Origin: Prevotella sp. CAG:1320
GTDB taxonomy: Bacteria; Bacteroidota; Bacteroidia; Bacteroidales; Bacteroidaceae
Assembly (NCBI GenBank): GCA_000435635.1
Contig: FR882127.1
Location: 25,836-33,045, forward strand
Direction of reading: 5' to 3'
DNA length: 7,210 bases
In this document: one piece after another, positions 1-5,045 of the stretch
How the letters are laid out: each line of letters opens with the position of its first letter
Position numbering within the stretch: position 1 is the stretch's first letter
Notes under the pieces: generated by a model
What the model was told of the DNA's origin: nothing
Database searches by the model: none
The model's input: only the letters and a program-made list of their open reading frames with translations
Translations under genes and position numbers: made by a program

Positions 1-1300
1 AGCGTTTCAGGTTGATGGTGAGCACGCTCTTGGAGCCGGTTGATACGCCTCCCGCCCCCAGGGTATAGCTGAAACCATTGTCTTGTATTTCGTTGCGCAG
101 ACGGCAGCAAGAGCTGAGCGAGTCGGCGTTGTCGCTCATATAAGTAAAGAAGGAGTGTCCCTCGGCATACATCTCGGCGGTGAAGTCTCCCCATTCCTGG
201 TCTATCACGTCCCCATCCTTGGAGAGCAGGGCCATGGTTTCCACGGGGAAAGTCAGCACGGCCTTGGTGCGCTCCTGGTTGAACCACTTCATGAACCTTT
301 TCTGCAGCCAGTTGAGACTGTCCCAGTCAGGCTTGCTGCCGTCGGGGAAGAAGAACTCACCGAAGAGGCTCTCGAAGTAGGGCTTGTCATAGTAGGCGAT
401 GTTCCAGAACACGGCCTGGTAGTTGCGGGCTCCCGTGGGCTGGTTGATGGAATAGACTATTTGCTCGAAGCAGTCGGTGATCATCTTGTCTATGGTACGT
501 TGCCTGAGCGATAGGTCCACCACCTTGTCGGGCTTTTTCCAGTAGTCCTTGCCATATTCCAGCCCTATGAAATAGTTCAGGTACATCAGGAACTCGGGCG
601 TGGCGCAAGCCCCGCTCAGCATGCTCGACACCATGAATACCATGTTGACGAAGCCGCCGCAGAAAGACTTCAGGTTGGTGGGTGCCGTTGAGTTGCCGCC
701 AATAGAAGTGGTACCGCCTATAAGCCAGGGATACATGGTGATGGAGGCGCAATAGTTGGCCAGGCTGGTCTCGTCGTTCTTGTAGATGAAGTGGTGTTCC
801 AGCAAGTCCAGGTACTTGGTGGCCATCTCCTTGCCATACATCTTCTTGATGCGGTCGGTCAGCAGGCGGCGGTTCAGCCTGATGAAGTTCGACTTGGGCA
901 GTTCGCCGATGAGCGTGGCTATGTTCTTGTGCTCCACGTTCGCGTTGGCGTCATACTTGGAACCTGTCGCCGCGTTGGCCGCGTCGCAATAGTCGGCCAA
1001 GAACCTCAACTTCTCCATGGTCTCGCGGTCTTCCGTGTGTCGCTGGCGATAAAGCATGAAACTCTTGGCCACCTGGTAGTATCCTTCCTTCATCAAGGCC
1101 ACTTCCACTTGGTTTTGTATGTCCTCCACCTTGATGCCCTCGTGTATGTCGAGGTGGCTCAATATGCGGGAGATGCAACCCAAGTCAGCGGGTTCGTTCA
1201 CGGAATTGAATGCCTTGATGATAGCATTCATGATTTTGTCCAAACTGAAGCGGTCTTTGCTTCCGTCCCGCTTCGTGATGGTGAAGTTCTTGATTTCCAT
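1..1300 (-). CDS. nrdD: Anaerobic (class III) ribonucleoside-triphosphate reductase, N-terminal part; cut by the window edge
   Basis: Glycyl-radical enzyme that reduces ribonucleoside triphosphates to dNTPs without oxygen; NrdG installs the radical. The frame is open from the ATG at 1298-1300 to the left edge: 433 codons, where full proteins have about 700 or more. Residues 5-95 form an ATP-cone, the allosteric activity domain, beginning ITKRDGSKDRFSLDKI and ending near AKSFMLYRQRH. The reductase core follows, with SFCGGF (Cys214), SGACATPEFLMY near 229-240, SSCCRLRNE near 396-404 and GGVSTGSKSVLTINLKR at 417-433. By family analogy Cys214 and one of Cys398/399 are the active-site cysteines; which of the pair carries the thiyl radical I cannot say. 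The zinc site and glycyl-radical loop lie off the window. TAA stands in frame six codons upstream, so ATG 1300 is the natural start. The gene is separated from its upstream neighbour by terminator-like repeats and has its own promoter box. Confidence 0.95.
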   Translation of the reverse strand, partial: MEIKNFTITKRDGSKDRFSLDKIMNAIIKAFNSVNEPADLGCISRILSHLDIHEGIKVEDIQNQVEVALMKEGYYQVAKSFMLYRQRHTEDRETMEKLRFLADYCDAANAATGSKYDANANVEHKNIATLIGELPKSNFIRLNRRLLTDRIKKMYGKEMATKYLDLLEHHFIYKNDETSLANYCASITMYPWLIGGTTSIGGNSTAPTNLKSFCGGFVNMVFMVSSMLSGACATPEFLMYLNYFIGLEYGKDYWKKPDKVVDLSLRQRTIDKMITDCFEQIVYSINQPTGARNYQAVFWNIAYYDKPYFESLFGEFFFPDGSKPDWDSLNWLQKRFMKWFNQERTKAVLTFPVETMALLSKDGDVIDQEWGDFTAEMYAEGHSFFTYMSDNADSLSSCCRLRNEIQDNGFSYTLGAGGVSTGSKSVLTINLKR

Positions 1301-1361
1301 TGCTTTCAAGATATATTAGCCTGTAATGTGTTCGTAACCAAACCTTCAATTTGTTGTAATA

Positions 1362-1384
1362 AAGTTTTCCGTTTTGGAAAACTT
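1362..1384 (-). promoter_or_regulatory. Perfect hairpin in the nrdD leader
   Basis: AAGTTTTCC at 1362-1370 pairs perfectly with GGAAAACTT at 1376-1384 across a 5-nt loop, giving a 9-bp stem. It falls in the inferred 5' untranslated region of nrdD, about 60 nt before the start codon. No T-tract follows it in the direction of transcription, so it is not an intrinsic terminator by itself. A role in mRNA stability or translation control is inference. Confidence 0.55.
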
Positions 1385-1402
1385 CTCTCGTAAATGCGTT
1401 GG

Positions 1403-1410
1403 CAAAGTTA
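1403..1410 (-). promoter_or_regulatory. Candidate -7 promoter element for nrdD
   Basis: The minus strand reads TAACTTTG, an exact match to the Bacteroidetes -7 consensus TAnnTTTG. I see no good -33 TTTG at the expected distance; that position (about 1430-1437) reads TCAGTAC instead. Transcription would start near 1397 and give an nrdD leader of roughly 95 nt. Confidence 0.55.
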
Positions 1411-1472
1411 GCAAAAAAATCAATACGCCGTACTGATTTGAGGGGAATATTTCGTGCGTTTAACGAAAAGAT

Positions 1473-1482
1473 GTAGAGACGC
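1473..1482 (+). repeat. Lone GTAGAGACGC half-element (REP-like remnant)
   Basis: These ten bases are identical to the first ten of the REP-like arm at 4258-4279. The rest of the hairpin is missing: the sequence continues with ATAGGAG, not CGTTCTCGCG. It may be a decayed single REP sequence. A 10-bp match could also be chance, but the shared GTAG foot and the intergenic position favour a relationship. Confidence 0.45.
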
Positions 1483-1522
1483 ATAGGAGTCATCATCTTT
1501 TCTAGGGCGAACCCTTTGGGTT

Positions 1523-1563
1523 AAAAACGCAGTAGTACTGACTTGCCCAACGCAGTGCTACTG
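1523..1563 (-). terminator. Possible intrinsic terminator of the receptor gene (minus strand)
   Basis: Read on the minus strand, array copies 2 and 1 (1553-1563 with 1530-1540) form an 11-bp stem with one G-U pair. It is followed by CG and five T residues (1523-1527). The stem is only about half G+C and the loop is 12 nt, so efficiency is uncertain. It would end transcription about 200 nt after the receptor stop codon and before the nrdD promoter. Confidence 0.4.
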
Positions 1564-1607
1564 ATATTTCATTTCAGTACTACTGCTTTTCCATTTCAGT
1601 AGTACTG
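1530..1607. repeat. Four-copy array of 11-bp palindromes spaced 22-23 bp
   Basis: The copies are CAGTAGTACTG (1530-1540), CAGTGCTACTG (1553-1563), CAGTACTACTG (1575-1585) and CAGTAGTACTG (1597-1607), starting 23, 22 and 22 bp apart. Copies 1, 3 and 4 are perfect odd-length palindromes (CAGTA-N-TACTG); copy 2 has one mismatch. The central base runs G, C, C, G, so copies 1+2 and 3+4 can each fold into an 11-bp stem with 11-12-nt loops. The linkers are unrelated except for a shared ATTT before copies 3 and 4. The array could be a two-hairpin terminator, a multi-site protein target, or both. Confidence 0.8.
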
Positions 1608-1615
1608 ACTTTTTT
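1575..1615 (+). terminator. Possible intrinsic terminator facing the other way (plus strand)
   Basis: Copies 3 and 4 of the array form a perfect 11-bp stem (12 with the flanking T1574-A1608 pair) and an 11-nt loop, followed by AC and six T residues (1610-1615). No plus-strand gene lies to its left in the window, so its only apparent target would be antisense transcription entering the receptor gene. Confidence 0.35.
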
Positions 1616-1638
1616 GCGCGGATATGTCGTTTCTTTTC

Positions 1639-1679
1639 CTGATTTCACTAGACACTTTCTTGTTTGTGAACTAAATCAG
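1639..1679. repeat. Imperfect inverted repeat downstream of the receptor gene
   Basis: CTGATTT (1639-1645) pairs perfectly with AAATCAG (1673-1679). An inner CAC/GTG pairing (1646-1648 with 1666-1668) extends the stem past a 4-nt bulge. It sits 58-98 nt after the receptor stop codon, in its likely 3' untranslated region. There is no T-tract, so mRNA 3'-end protection is more likely than termination. It may also be chance. Confidence 0.3.
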
Positions 1680-1736
1680 CAAACATTTCTTTTGGATTGT
1701 AATCGCTAGTGTATGTCCTTCTCAGAATGGAACGCC

Positions 1737-4076
1737 TCACAACCGCTCCTTTTCCTCGGCATTGGAGGACTGGAAGTTTGCCTTTGCCTTGTTGTAGGAG
1801 TTGCCGAGCTTCAGGACGAGTGACACCTCCACGAGGCGGCTGTCGTAATAGTTGTCGAACGATTGCTTGACGCCATTCGAATAGTATGTGTATTTGGGGC
1901 TTCCGTTCTTGAGCAAGTCCTCGGCCTTGACGCTCACCATCAGGTTCTTCTTGCTGTTGGTGTAGGAAAGTCCGGCGTTCAGCAGCAGGGCGTTGTGGCA
2001 TTTCCGGTAGTTATAATATCCTGGCAAGTCGTCTTCCACGTACAAGGAGGCGGAGAAGTGCTTGCCCAGGAAGACGGTGTTATCCCATGAGAAGACGCAT
2101 CCCCAACCCTTGACGTTCTGGAAAGCCGCTTGATGGGAGGCGTAACTGGCGTAAAACAGCTCCCCGGAGAGCTTTGTCTCCAGCCAGGAGCAGAGTAGGG
2201 GACTATACTCCAAGTCCGCTCCCCACTCGGCGATGTCCAGGAAGTTGCCCGTCCGTTCCACTTGGTTCTGTATGTTCTCCCCGTCCAGGAACACCATGCG
2301 GCCGAAGTCCTTGTCGGTCTTGGAGAAATAGAGCTTCGCGTAGAGGGCGTTGCCATGCATGTAGGAGAGGGAGAGGTCGTGGATGTAGGCGGGCTTCAGG
2401 AAAGGATTTCCCTCGGAGTAATCGTACTTGCTGGTGTACCAACGGAAGGGGTCCAGCAACCAATAGCTGGGCCGCCTTATCCTGCCCGCGTAGCTGAGAC
2501 TCAGCGTGTTGTTTTCGTTGACAGGATATACCACGTCCACCACGGGGAACAACCGCCAATAGTGGTCGCGGTTTGTCGTGCCCAGGGAATAGGAGATGCC
2601 CTTGGTCTGGGTATATTCCGCCCTTAAACCGAGACTGAGGGACAGCGGGCGCAAGGCTGTTTCCGCGTTTACGTAGAGCGCGTGGTTCCACTCCCTGTAG
2701 CCAAAGAGGTCTTGCGGAGTGGCGTCCGCGACCAGCCGCTCGTTCTCCTCGTTATAGGAAGTGGAGTGGGTGTAGGCCAGTTTGTAGCCCTCGTTGAGCT
2801 TCCAGTGCTTGAAATCGTGGCTGAAATCCGCCTTCAGCGTGTAGATGTCATGCTTCTGGTGCCCCGCGCTGTAGAAGTCCTCGTCCAGGGTGGAGGCCGC
2901 GGTCGTGGTTTGTGAGTGCCAGTCCCTGCGGTTTCTCACGTAGCTGTTGATGTAGCCCAAGGTGATATTGAGGGCTGACTGCCCGCCGAAGGCGTGCGCG
3001 TAGTTGATTTCCCCGCTCGCCTGGTAGTTGGCGGAGCGTCCTTGGCCTTTTGAAGACATGATGGAGTCTGCCACCACACTGCCCAAAGAAAAATACCTAG
3101 TGTCGTTAGCTAGGTCGTGATTGCGCTCGTGGTAGAGCCATGGCAACTGCAAGGTGGCTGAAAGATGGTCGCGATCACTGATGTCGAGGCCGAAAGTGGT
3201 AAGCGTCATCACCACTTTCTCGGTGGATTTCTTGGGGCAATCCGTAGCCACCAGGTAGTCGCCGAAGTCGTTGGTGTATCGGCCGCGGGTATAGTCGTTG
3301 CCAAGGCTGCCTAGCAGGGTGTTGCCTATCGTGAAGTTCTTCCCGGTGTATAGAACTCTCACCGACGCGCCACCCGTCAAATAGTGAGCCGCGGAAGCCT
3401 TGCCCAGCAAGCGGGCTTGCCAACCCGGGTGGATGTTCTTGGTGGTCTCTATCTCCAGTATGCCTACGTTCTCCTCGGCCTCATACTTGGCCGGGGGCGT
3501 GGAAATCACGTGTATACGCTTGATGTTCTCCAGGCCCAGTGAGTTGAGGTAAGCCATCAAGTCCCCGCCCGAGAGATAGACCTGGTGGTTGTTCAGGTAG
3601 ACCAGCACGCCACTCTTCCCTGTCATCGAGAGCGTGTTGTCCTTGAGATGGAGGGTGGGGAGCTGTGGCAGCAAGTCGGAGAGCAACTTGCCGTCCTTCC
3701 GCACGGCATCCATGTTGACCACGAAGCCATTGTGCGACATCCGCACAGGCCTCCGCCGCGCCACGATTTCCACGCCATTAAGGTTTGTGGGCTCTTCCTC
3801 CAGCTGGAAATCTATGCTCTTTCGCCCCGCCACGGGCATGGTCTTGCTTACGCAGCCCAGGTATCCGCAGACGAGACTATTATTTGCGCTCGCCTCTATC
3901 TCATAGCAACCCACGGAGTCCGACAACGCCACTTCCCCTGTATGGGCGTTCTTGACGGAGGCAAAGGGCAGTGGCTGGCCGTGGAGGAAGACGTGCCCGC
4001 TCACCTTGTAGGCCTGCGCCATGGCGGAAAAGTTGGCCACCCAAAGGAATATCGTTATGAAAAGAAACCTGTTCAT
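1737..4076 (-). CDS. Outer-membrane beta-barrel / TonB-dependent receptor-like protein (OMP_b-brl_3 type)
   Basis: This 779-residue protein starts with a signal peptide (MNRFLFITIFLWVANFSAMA, likely cut before QA). A carboxypeptidase-regulatory-like beta-sandwich spans about 24-92. A plug-like domain at about 105-215 has the family's typical VLVYLNNHQVYLSGGDLMAY and the later ISTPPAKYEAEENVGILEIE. The rest is rich in alternating aromatic strands expected of an outer-membrane barrel, with a late strand LVEVSLVLKLG followed by a charged tail. Proteins of this type are usually called outer-membrane beta-barrel or TonB-dependent receptors; the ligand is unknown. I see no TonB box and no SusD partner. 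ATG 4076 is chosen because the signal peptide starts there; a longer frame to 4154 would begin upstream of the promoter box. It has its own promoter and a hairpin-bearing leader. Confidence 0.88.
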   Translation of the reverse strand: MNRFLFITIFLWVANFSAMAQAYKVSGHVFLHGQPLPFASVKNAHTGEVALSDSVGCYEIEASANNSLVCGYLGCVSKTMPVAGRKSIDFQLEEEPTNLNGVEIVARRRPVRMSHNGFVVNMDAVRKDGKLLSDLLPQLPTLHLKDNTLSMTGKSGVLVYLNNHQVYLSGGDLMAYLNSLGLENIKRIHVISTPPAKYEAEENVGILEIETTKNIHPGWQARLLGKASAAHYLTGGASVRVLYTGKNFTIGNTLLGSLGNDYTRGRYTNDFGDYLVATDCPKKSTEKVVMTLTTFGLDISDRDHLSATLQLPWLYHERNHDLANDTRYFSLGSVVADSIMSSKGQGRSANYQASGEINYAHAFGGQSALNITLGYINSYVRNRRDWHSQTTTAASTLDEDFYSAGHQKHDIYTLKADFSHDFKHWKLNEGYKLAYTHSTSYNEENERLVADATPQDLFGYREWNHALYVNAETALRPLSLSLGLRAEYTQTKGISYSLGTTNRDHYWRLFPVVDVVYPVNENNTLSLSYAGRIRRPSYWLLDPFRWYTSKYDYSEGNPFLKPAYIHDLSLSYMHGNALYAKLYFSKTDKDFGRMVFLDGENIQNQVERTGNFLDIAEWGADLEYSPLLCSWLETKLSGELFYASYASHQAAFQNVKGWGCVFSWDNTVFLGKHFSASLYVEDDLPGYYNYRKCHNALLLNAGLSYTNSKKNLMVSVKAEDLLKNGSPKYTYYSNGVKQSFDNYYDSRLVEVSLVLKLGNSYNKAKANFQSSNAEEKERL

Positions 4077-4082
4077 TGTGCC

Positions 4083-4100
4083 CAATGCCAAAAGGCATTG
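4083..4100 (-). promoter_or_regulatory. Leader hairpin just before the receptor start codon
   Basis: CAATGCC (4083-4089) and GGCATTG (4094-4100) form a perfect 7-bp stem with a 4-nt loop, ending 6 nt before the receptor ATG (4076). It fills most of the inferred 32-nt leader. The stem also contains an out-of-frame AUG (4096-4098) that opens a 65-codon frame overlapping the receptor start. A structure so close to the start could limit ribosome access; this is inference. Confidence 0.55.
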
Positions 4101-4114
4101 CCTCGTTTTGGGCG

Positions 4115-4122
4115 CAAAGGTA
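4115..4122 (-). promoter_or_regulatory. Candidate -7 promoter element of the receptor gene
   Basis: The minus strand reads TACCTTTG, matching TAnnTTTG. Transcription would start near 4108, leaving a leader of about 32 nt. No clear -33 TTTG is present. Instead the upstream spacer holds an A/T-rich near-palindrome, CCTTTATATATAAGG (4130-4144), flanked by ATC and GAT, which might be an operator for a regulator. Confidence 0.5.
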
Positions 4123-4202
4123 TCAATATCCTTTATATATAAGGTGATTCCCACCCGATAATTAAGCTAGATTATACTTGGTTGAACGTGGTTAACGGGA
4201 AA

Positions 4203-4218
4203 GGGCGTTTTTTCGCCC
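4203..4218 (-). terminator. Weak hairpin, possible terminator
   Basis: GGGCG (4203-4207) and CGCCC (4214-4218) make a 5-bp G/C stem with a six-base T loop (A on the minus strand), followed on the minus strand by only three T residues. It might insulate the receptor promoter from upstream transcription. The stem is short and the call is weak. Confidence 0.25.
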
Positions 4219-4257
4219 AGCGCGCTTGTCAATGTAATGTGCGTTCGAGAGAAAGCC

Positions 4258-4348
4258 GTAGAGACGCGTTCTCGCGTCTCCGCAAGAGAGAAAAATGCTA
4301 ATGGCGCATGGCCTGGCGGGGTGCCAAGACGCGAGAACGCGTCTCTAC
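4258..4348. mobile_element. REPIN-like element: two GTAG-footed REP hairpins in inverted orientation
   Basis: Positions 4258-4279 and 4327-4348 are a perfect 22-bp inverted repeat separated by 47 bp. Each arm is itself a palindrome: GAGACGCG-TTCT-CGCGTCTC on the left, AGACGCG-AGAA-CGCGTCT on the right. Both outer ends carry the tetranucleotide GTAG (CTAC on the right). A GTAG foot next to a small hairpin, in inverted pairs about 100 bp long, is the arrangement known for REP/REPIN sequences moved by REP-associated tyrosine transposases (RAYTs). No transposase is encoded in the window, so the element would be non-autonomous. A plain long stem-loop is the alternative. A lone half of the same sequence occurs at 1473-1482. 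Confidence 0.65.
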
Positions 4349-4422
4349 ACTTTGACTGCGACAACATGGATGAAACAAATCGTAATGGGAGCGGCTTTCA
4401 GTAGAGTCCGCAATGCTCCTTG

Positions 4423-4532
4423 AAAATAACTTGTTTTCGCGGGCAAAATAACTTAAATTGATGAGCAAAATAACTTGTTTTGCCAAGGAAAATAAGTTGT
4501 TTTGAAGGGCAAAATAAGTTGATTTGTTTCCC
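4423..4532. repeat. Five-copy tandem array with an exact 22-bp period
   Basis: AAAATAAsTT begins at 4423, 4445, 4467, 4489 and 4511, exactly 22 bp apart. The 15-bp cores are AAAATAACTTGTTTT (copies 1 and 3), AAAATAACTTAAATT (2), AAAATAAGTTGTTTT (4) and AAAATAAGTTGATTT (5). The 7-bp linkers differ: CGCGGGC, GATGAGC, GCCAAGG, GAAGGGC. Each core is close to an odd-length palindrome around a central base that is C in copies 1-3 and G in copies 4-5. The array ends 15 bp from the stop codon of the zinc-ribbon gene, in its 3' region. I do not recognise it as a named repeat. The cores are too short and the linkers too small for CRISPR. Confidence 0.9.
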
Positions 4533-4547
4533 TTTCCGCTTGCGGTG

Positions 4548-4874
4548 TCACGTATCCTCTTCCTTGGAGAGCTTCATTCTGCAGAGCGAGTAGGCTATCA
4601 TCGCAAGTATAATGAGGGCGAGAATGGGCAGGCTGCAGAGCACGGATGTCAAGAAATCGAACTGCATGTGAAACAGAAAGAAGAACATGGAGCAAGTGGT
4701 GCCGATACCTGCGGGCATTCCCCACAACTCATCCGGGATGGGCTTTCGCGGGAGGCTGACTTGCTTATGACAGTGATTGCACTGAAGGGAGCGGTTTCTT
4801 CCTTTCAGAATATAGCGGAAACATCTTGATTTGGATATGCTCTCATGGCAATATGGGCACTCTCTTGCTTTCAT
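4548..4874 (-). CDS. Small membrane protein with N-terminal CXXC-CXXC zinc ribbon
   Basis: The protein has 108 residues. CPYC (Cys6, Cys9) and CNHC (Cys32, Cys35) are separated by 22 residues and look like a zinc ribbon, with a basic stretch between them (LKGRNRS). Two hydrophobic segments follow, at about 50-70 and 76-98, then a short charged tail (KLSKEEDT). This order resembles the small 'CXXC-20-CXXC' membrane-protein family of Bacteroidetes (the TIGR04104 type, from memory), whose function is unknown to me. It probably sits in the inner membrane with the ribbon in the cytoplasm. The gene stands alone: a terminator separates it from lgt, and a candidate promoter lies about 25 bp before its start. 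Its stop codon is next to the 22-bp repeat array. Confidence 0.8.
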   Translation of the reverse strand: MKARECPYCHESISKSRCFRYILKGRNRSLQCNHCHKQVSLPRKPIPDELWGMPAGIGTTCSMFFFLFHMQFDFLTSVLCSLPILALIILAMIAYSLCRMKLSKEEDT

Positions 4875-4897
4875 GGGCTTGCGTATTTATGTCTACG

Positions 4898-4928
4898 TAA
4901 AGATAGCGAAAAATGTGATGCCGCACAA
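4898..4928 (-). promoter_or_regulatory. Candidate promoter of the zinc-ribbon gene
   Basis: The minus strand has TTG at 4926-4928 and, 20 bp later, TATCTTTA at 4898-4905. The second is one base off the Bacteroidetes -7 element TAnnTTTG, and the spacing fits. Transcription would begin near 4890, about 16 nt before the ATG. Confidence 0.4.
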
Positions 4929-5007
4929 GTCTGAGCGGGGGAATCACGCGATAAATGGCATCTTGCCCGTGACGACAATATCGTGAGCCGTCGGATATGA
5001 GCGGGAG

Positions 5008-5039
5008 AAAAGAAAAACCCGTGCGGAAGGCCGCACGGG
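5008..5039 (-). terminator. Intrinsic terminator of the ychF-lgt operon
   Basis: CCCGTGCGG (5018-5026) and CCGCACGGG (5031-5039) form a perfect 9-bp G/C-rich stem with a 4-nt loop. On the minus strand it is followed directly by TTTTTCTTTT. It begins 6 bp after the lgt stop codon, a textbook position. Confidence 0.93.
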
Positions 5040-5045
5040 GAATGG

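Larger units (their letters stand above)
1301..1736. other. Gene-free region between the receptor gene and nrdD
   Basis: No convincing coding sequence is present. Going along the minus strand from the receptor stop it holds an imperfect inverted repeat (1639-1679), four spaced palindromes (1530-1607), a small hairpin AACCC-TTT-GGGTT (1510-1522), a lone GTAGAGACGC half-element (1473-1482), a -7 promoter box (1403-1410) and the nrdD leader hairpin (1362-1384). The region is visibly more A/T-rich than the flanking genes. Confidence 0.8.
4077..4547. other. Gene-free region between the zinc-ribbon gene and the receptor gene
   Basis: No credible gene is found here; the short open frames have no recognisable protein character and run through repeats. 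Along the minus strand it contains the five-copy 22-bp array (4423-4532), a REPIN-like inverted pair (4258-4348), a short hairpin GGGCG-TTTTTT-CGCCC (4203-4218), and the receptor promoter and leader (4122-4077). About 70 bp between array and REPIN hold nothing I recognise. Confidence 0.8.

Noticed and set aside
791..1393. Plus-strand open frame of 200 codons opposite nrdD
   Set aside because: It shares codon boundaries with nrdD on the other strand and has no protein-like features; the minus strand encodes a convincing NrdD.
1301..1607. NrdR boxes upstream of nrdD
   Set aside because: The palindromes do not match the NrdR-box pattern (ACAC...GTGT) and the spacing of 22-23 bp differs from the roughly three-turn spacing of paired NrdR boxes.
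1648..2001. Minus-strand frame overlapping the receptor C-terminus and running past its stop
   Set aside because: It is out of frame with the receptor across its barrel-coding end, low in complexity and rich in Arg/Gln. No frameshift is needed, because the receptor already ends with a normal last strand and tail.
4077..4154. 26-codon N-terminal extension of the receptor
   Set aside because: The extension has no signal character, covers the promoter box and leader hairpin, and precedes a good signal peptide beginning at 4076.
4423..4532. CRISPR array
   Set aside because: The cores are about 15 bp and vary, the linkers are only 7 bp, and no cas gene is near.
4536..4545. Hairpin CCGC-TT-GCGG just after the zinc-ribbon gene as a terminator
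   Set aside because: The stem has only 4 bp with a 2-nt loop and no T-tract follows on the minus strand.
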